From Paludibacteraceae bacterium (GTDB lineage: Bacteria; Bacteroidota; Bacteroidia; Bacteroidales; Paludibacteraceae): a stretch of DNA of 48,647 nt. Of this stretch, positions 48,345 to 48,647 are shown piece after piece (within the stretch, counting starts at the first letter, position 1; each line of letters begins with the position of its first letter). The notes under the pieces are model-generated. The model searched no databases. It was given only the letters and a program-made list of their open reading frames with translations, and had not been told where the DNA came from. The DNA is taken from NCBI GenBank assembly GCA_017450685.1, contig JAFSTB010000029.1, forward strand, positions 1 to 48,647, read 5' to 3'. The translations under genes and the position numbers were made by a program.

Positions 48345-48647
48345 ATGGTAACAATCAAACTATCCAACGGCGTCGAAATGCCCTTGCTGGGTTACGGCGT
48401 GTTTATGGTGCCGCCCGAGGAAGCGGAGCGGTGTGTGAGTGATGCCCTGTCGGTCGGCTACCGGCTGATTGACACCGCGCAGGCGTATTATAATGAAGAA
48501 GGTGTCGGAGCGGCAGTTGCCAAGTCCGGCATTGACCGCAAGGACCTTTTCCTTGTTACCAAAGTGTGGGTGTCCAACAACGGTGAAGAACGTGCAGCAA
48601 AGAGTATCGATGAGAGCCTGCGCAAACTACAAACGGACTACATTGAC
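48345..48647 (+). CDS. Aldo/keto reductase, N-terminal part
   Basis: The first 101 codons are visible before the right edge. The sequence VTIKLSNGVEMPLLGYGVFM, then GYRLIDTAQAYYNEEGVGAA (catalytic Asp and Tyr) and RKDLFLVTKVWVSN (catalytic Lys), is typical of AKR5-type enzymes such as 2,5-diketo-gluconate reductases. It reduces aldehydes or ketones with NADPH. It starts 2 bp after the flavodoxin stop and belongs to the same transcript. Confidence 0.92.
   Translation, partial: MVTIKLSNGVEMPLLGYGVFMVPPEEAERCVSDALSVGYRLIDTAQAYYNEEGVGAAVAKSGIDRKDLFLVTKVWVSNNGEERAAKSIDESLRKLQTDYID

Overview
This window is a chromosomal segment of a Bacteroidales bacterium, probably an uncultured gut or rumen lineage related to Prevotellaceae or Paludibacteraceae (the family is a guess). 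Evidence seen directly: a dozen promoters of the Bacteroidetes type (TTTG, about 18-20 bp, TAnnTTTG); gene neighbourhoods typical of the phylum (bamD-rpoZ-coaBC, gyrA followed by a TPR protein); a fused NfnAB; a secreted protein ending in a GxEIR-type Bacteroidales C-terminus; a 47-residue MKxEYxxP peptide; and weak Shine-Dalgarno sites. Most of the window is ordinary housekeeping DNA in long minus-strand operons. Accessory material sits at the edges and in three intergenic islands.

Layout. 1-3500 (minus): the 5' part of an MmeI-like restriction-modification gene that carries a GC-rich hairpin, then a transglutaminase-like protein and a bifunctional formiminotransferase-cyclodeaminase sharing one promoter. 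3500-8630 (plus, accessory): a broken AlbA_2/RecG-like gene, a structured non-coding RNA candidate with its own promoter and terminator, a secreted InlB-repeat protein of mosaic composition, a 47-residue small protein, and a sialidase-fold lipoprotein. 8638-22071 (minus): coaBC, rpoZ and bamD; then fabG, lptC, a TPR protein and an outer-membrane barrel; then a CPA2 antiporter, DUF1294 and fused nfnAB; then a shortened clpB. 22072-23600: an island with tRNA-Arg, AT-rich repeats, a 20-bp perfect inverted repeat, a small membrane-protein gene, and tRNA-Asp with a decayed tandem copy. 23680-26640 (plus): pnp and a membrane protein whose 5' end overlaps a strong terminator. 26712-30375 (minus): methyltransferase, coaX, an acyl-CoA ligase and an anchored protein of unknown function. 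30460-39662 (minus): gyrA-led operon with a TPR protein, ruvX, def, mntP, DUF3109, cinA, a VanX-like dipeptidase and a fucose-isomerase-like protein. 39852-43805 (minus): folK, mutS2, a DUF721 protein and a LysM glucosaminidase. Divergent from that, on the plus strand, are a THUMP-like methyltransferase and tRNA-Ser. 45279-45990: a decayed non-coding stretch. 45992-end (plus): a redox cassette of more GC-rich composition (YqhD-like alcohol dehydrogenase, hexapeptide acetyltransferase, flavodoxin lipoprotein, aldo/keto reductase) behind a clear operator-like dyad.

Working together: coaBC and coaX both serve coenzyme A synthesis. BamD, LptC, the barrel protein and the glucosaminidase serve the envelope. 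gyrA, mutS2, ruvX, the DUF721 protein and pnp serve DNA and RNA upkeep. The right-hand cassette looks like an acquired aldehyde/electrophile detoxification unit. No complete transposase, integrase, phage gene or CRISPR array was seen. The most interesting unexplained signals are the 6S-like RNA candidate (4309-4620), a dispersed GC-rich repeat found inside two coding sequences, the doubly shortened ClpB, and the dyad in front of the redox cassette.
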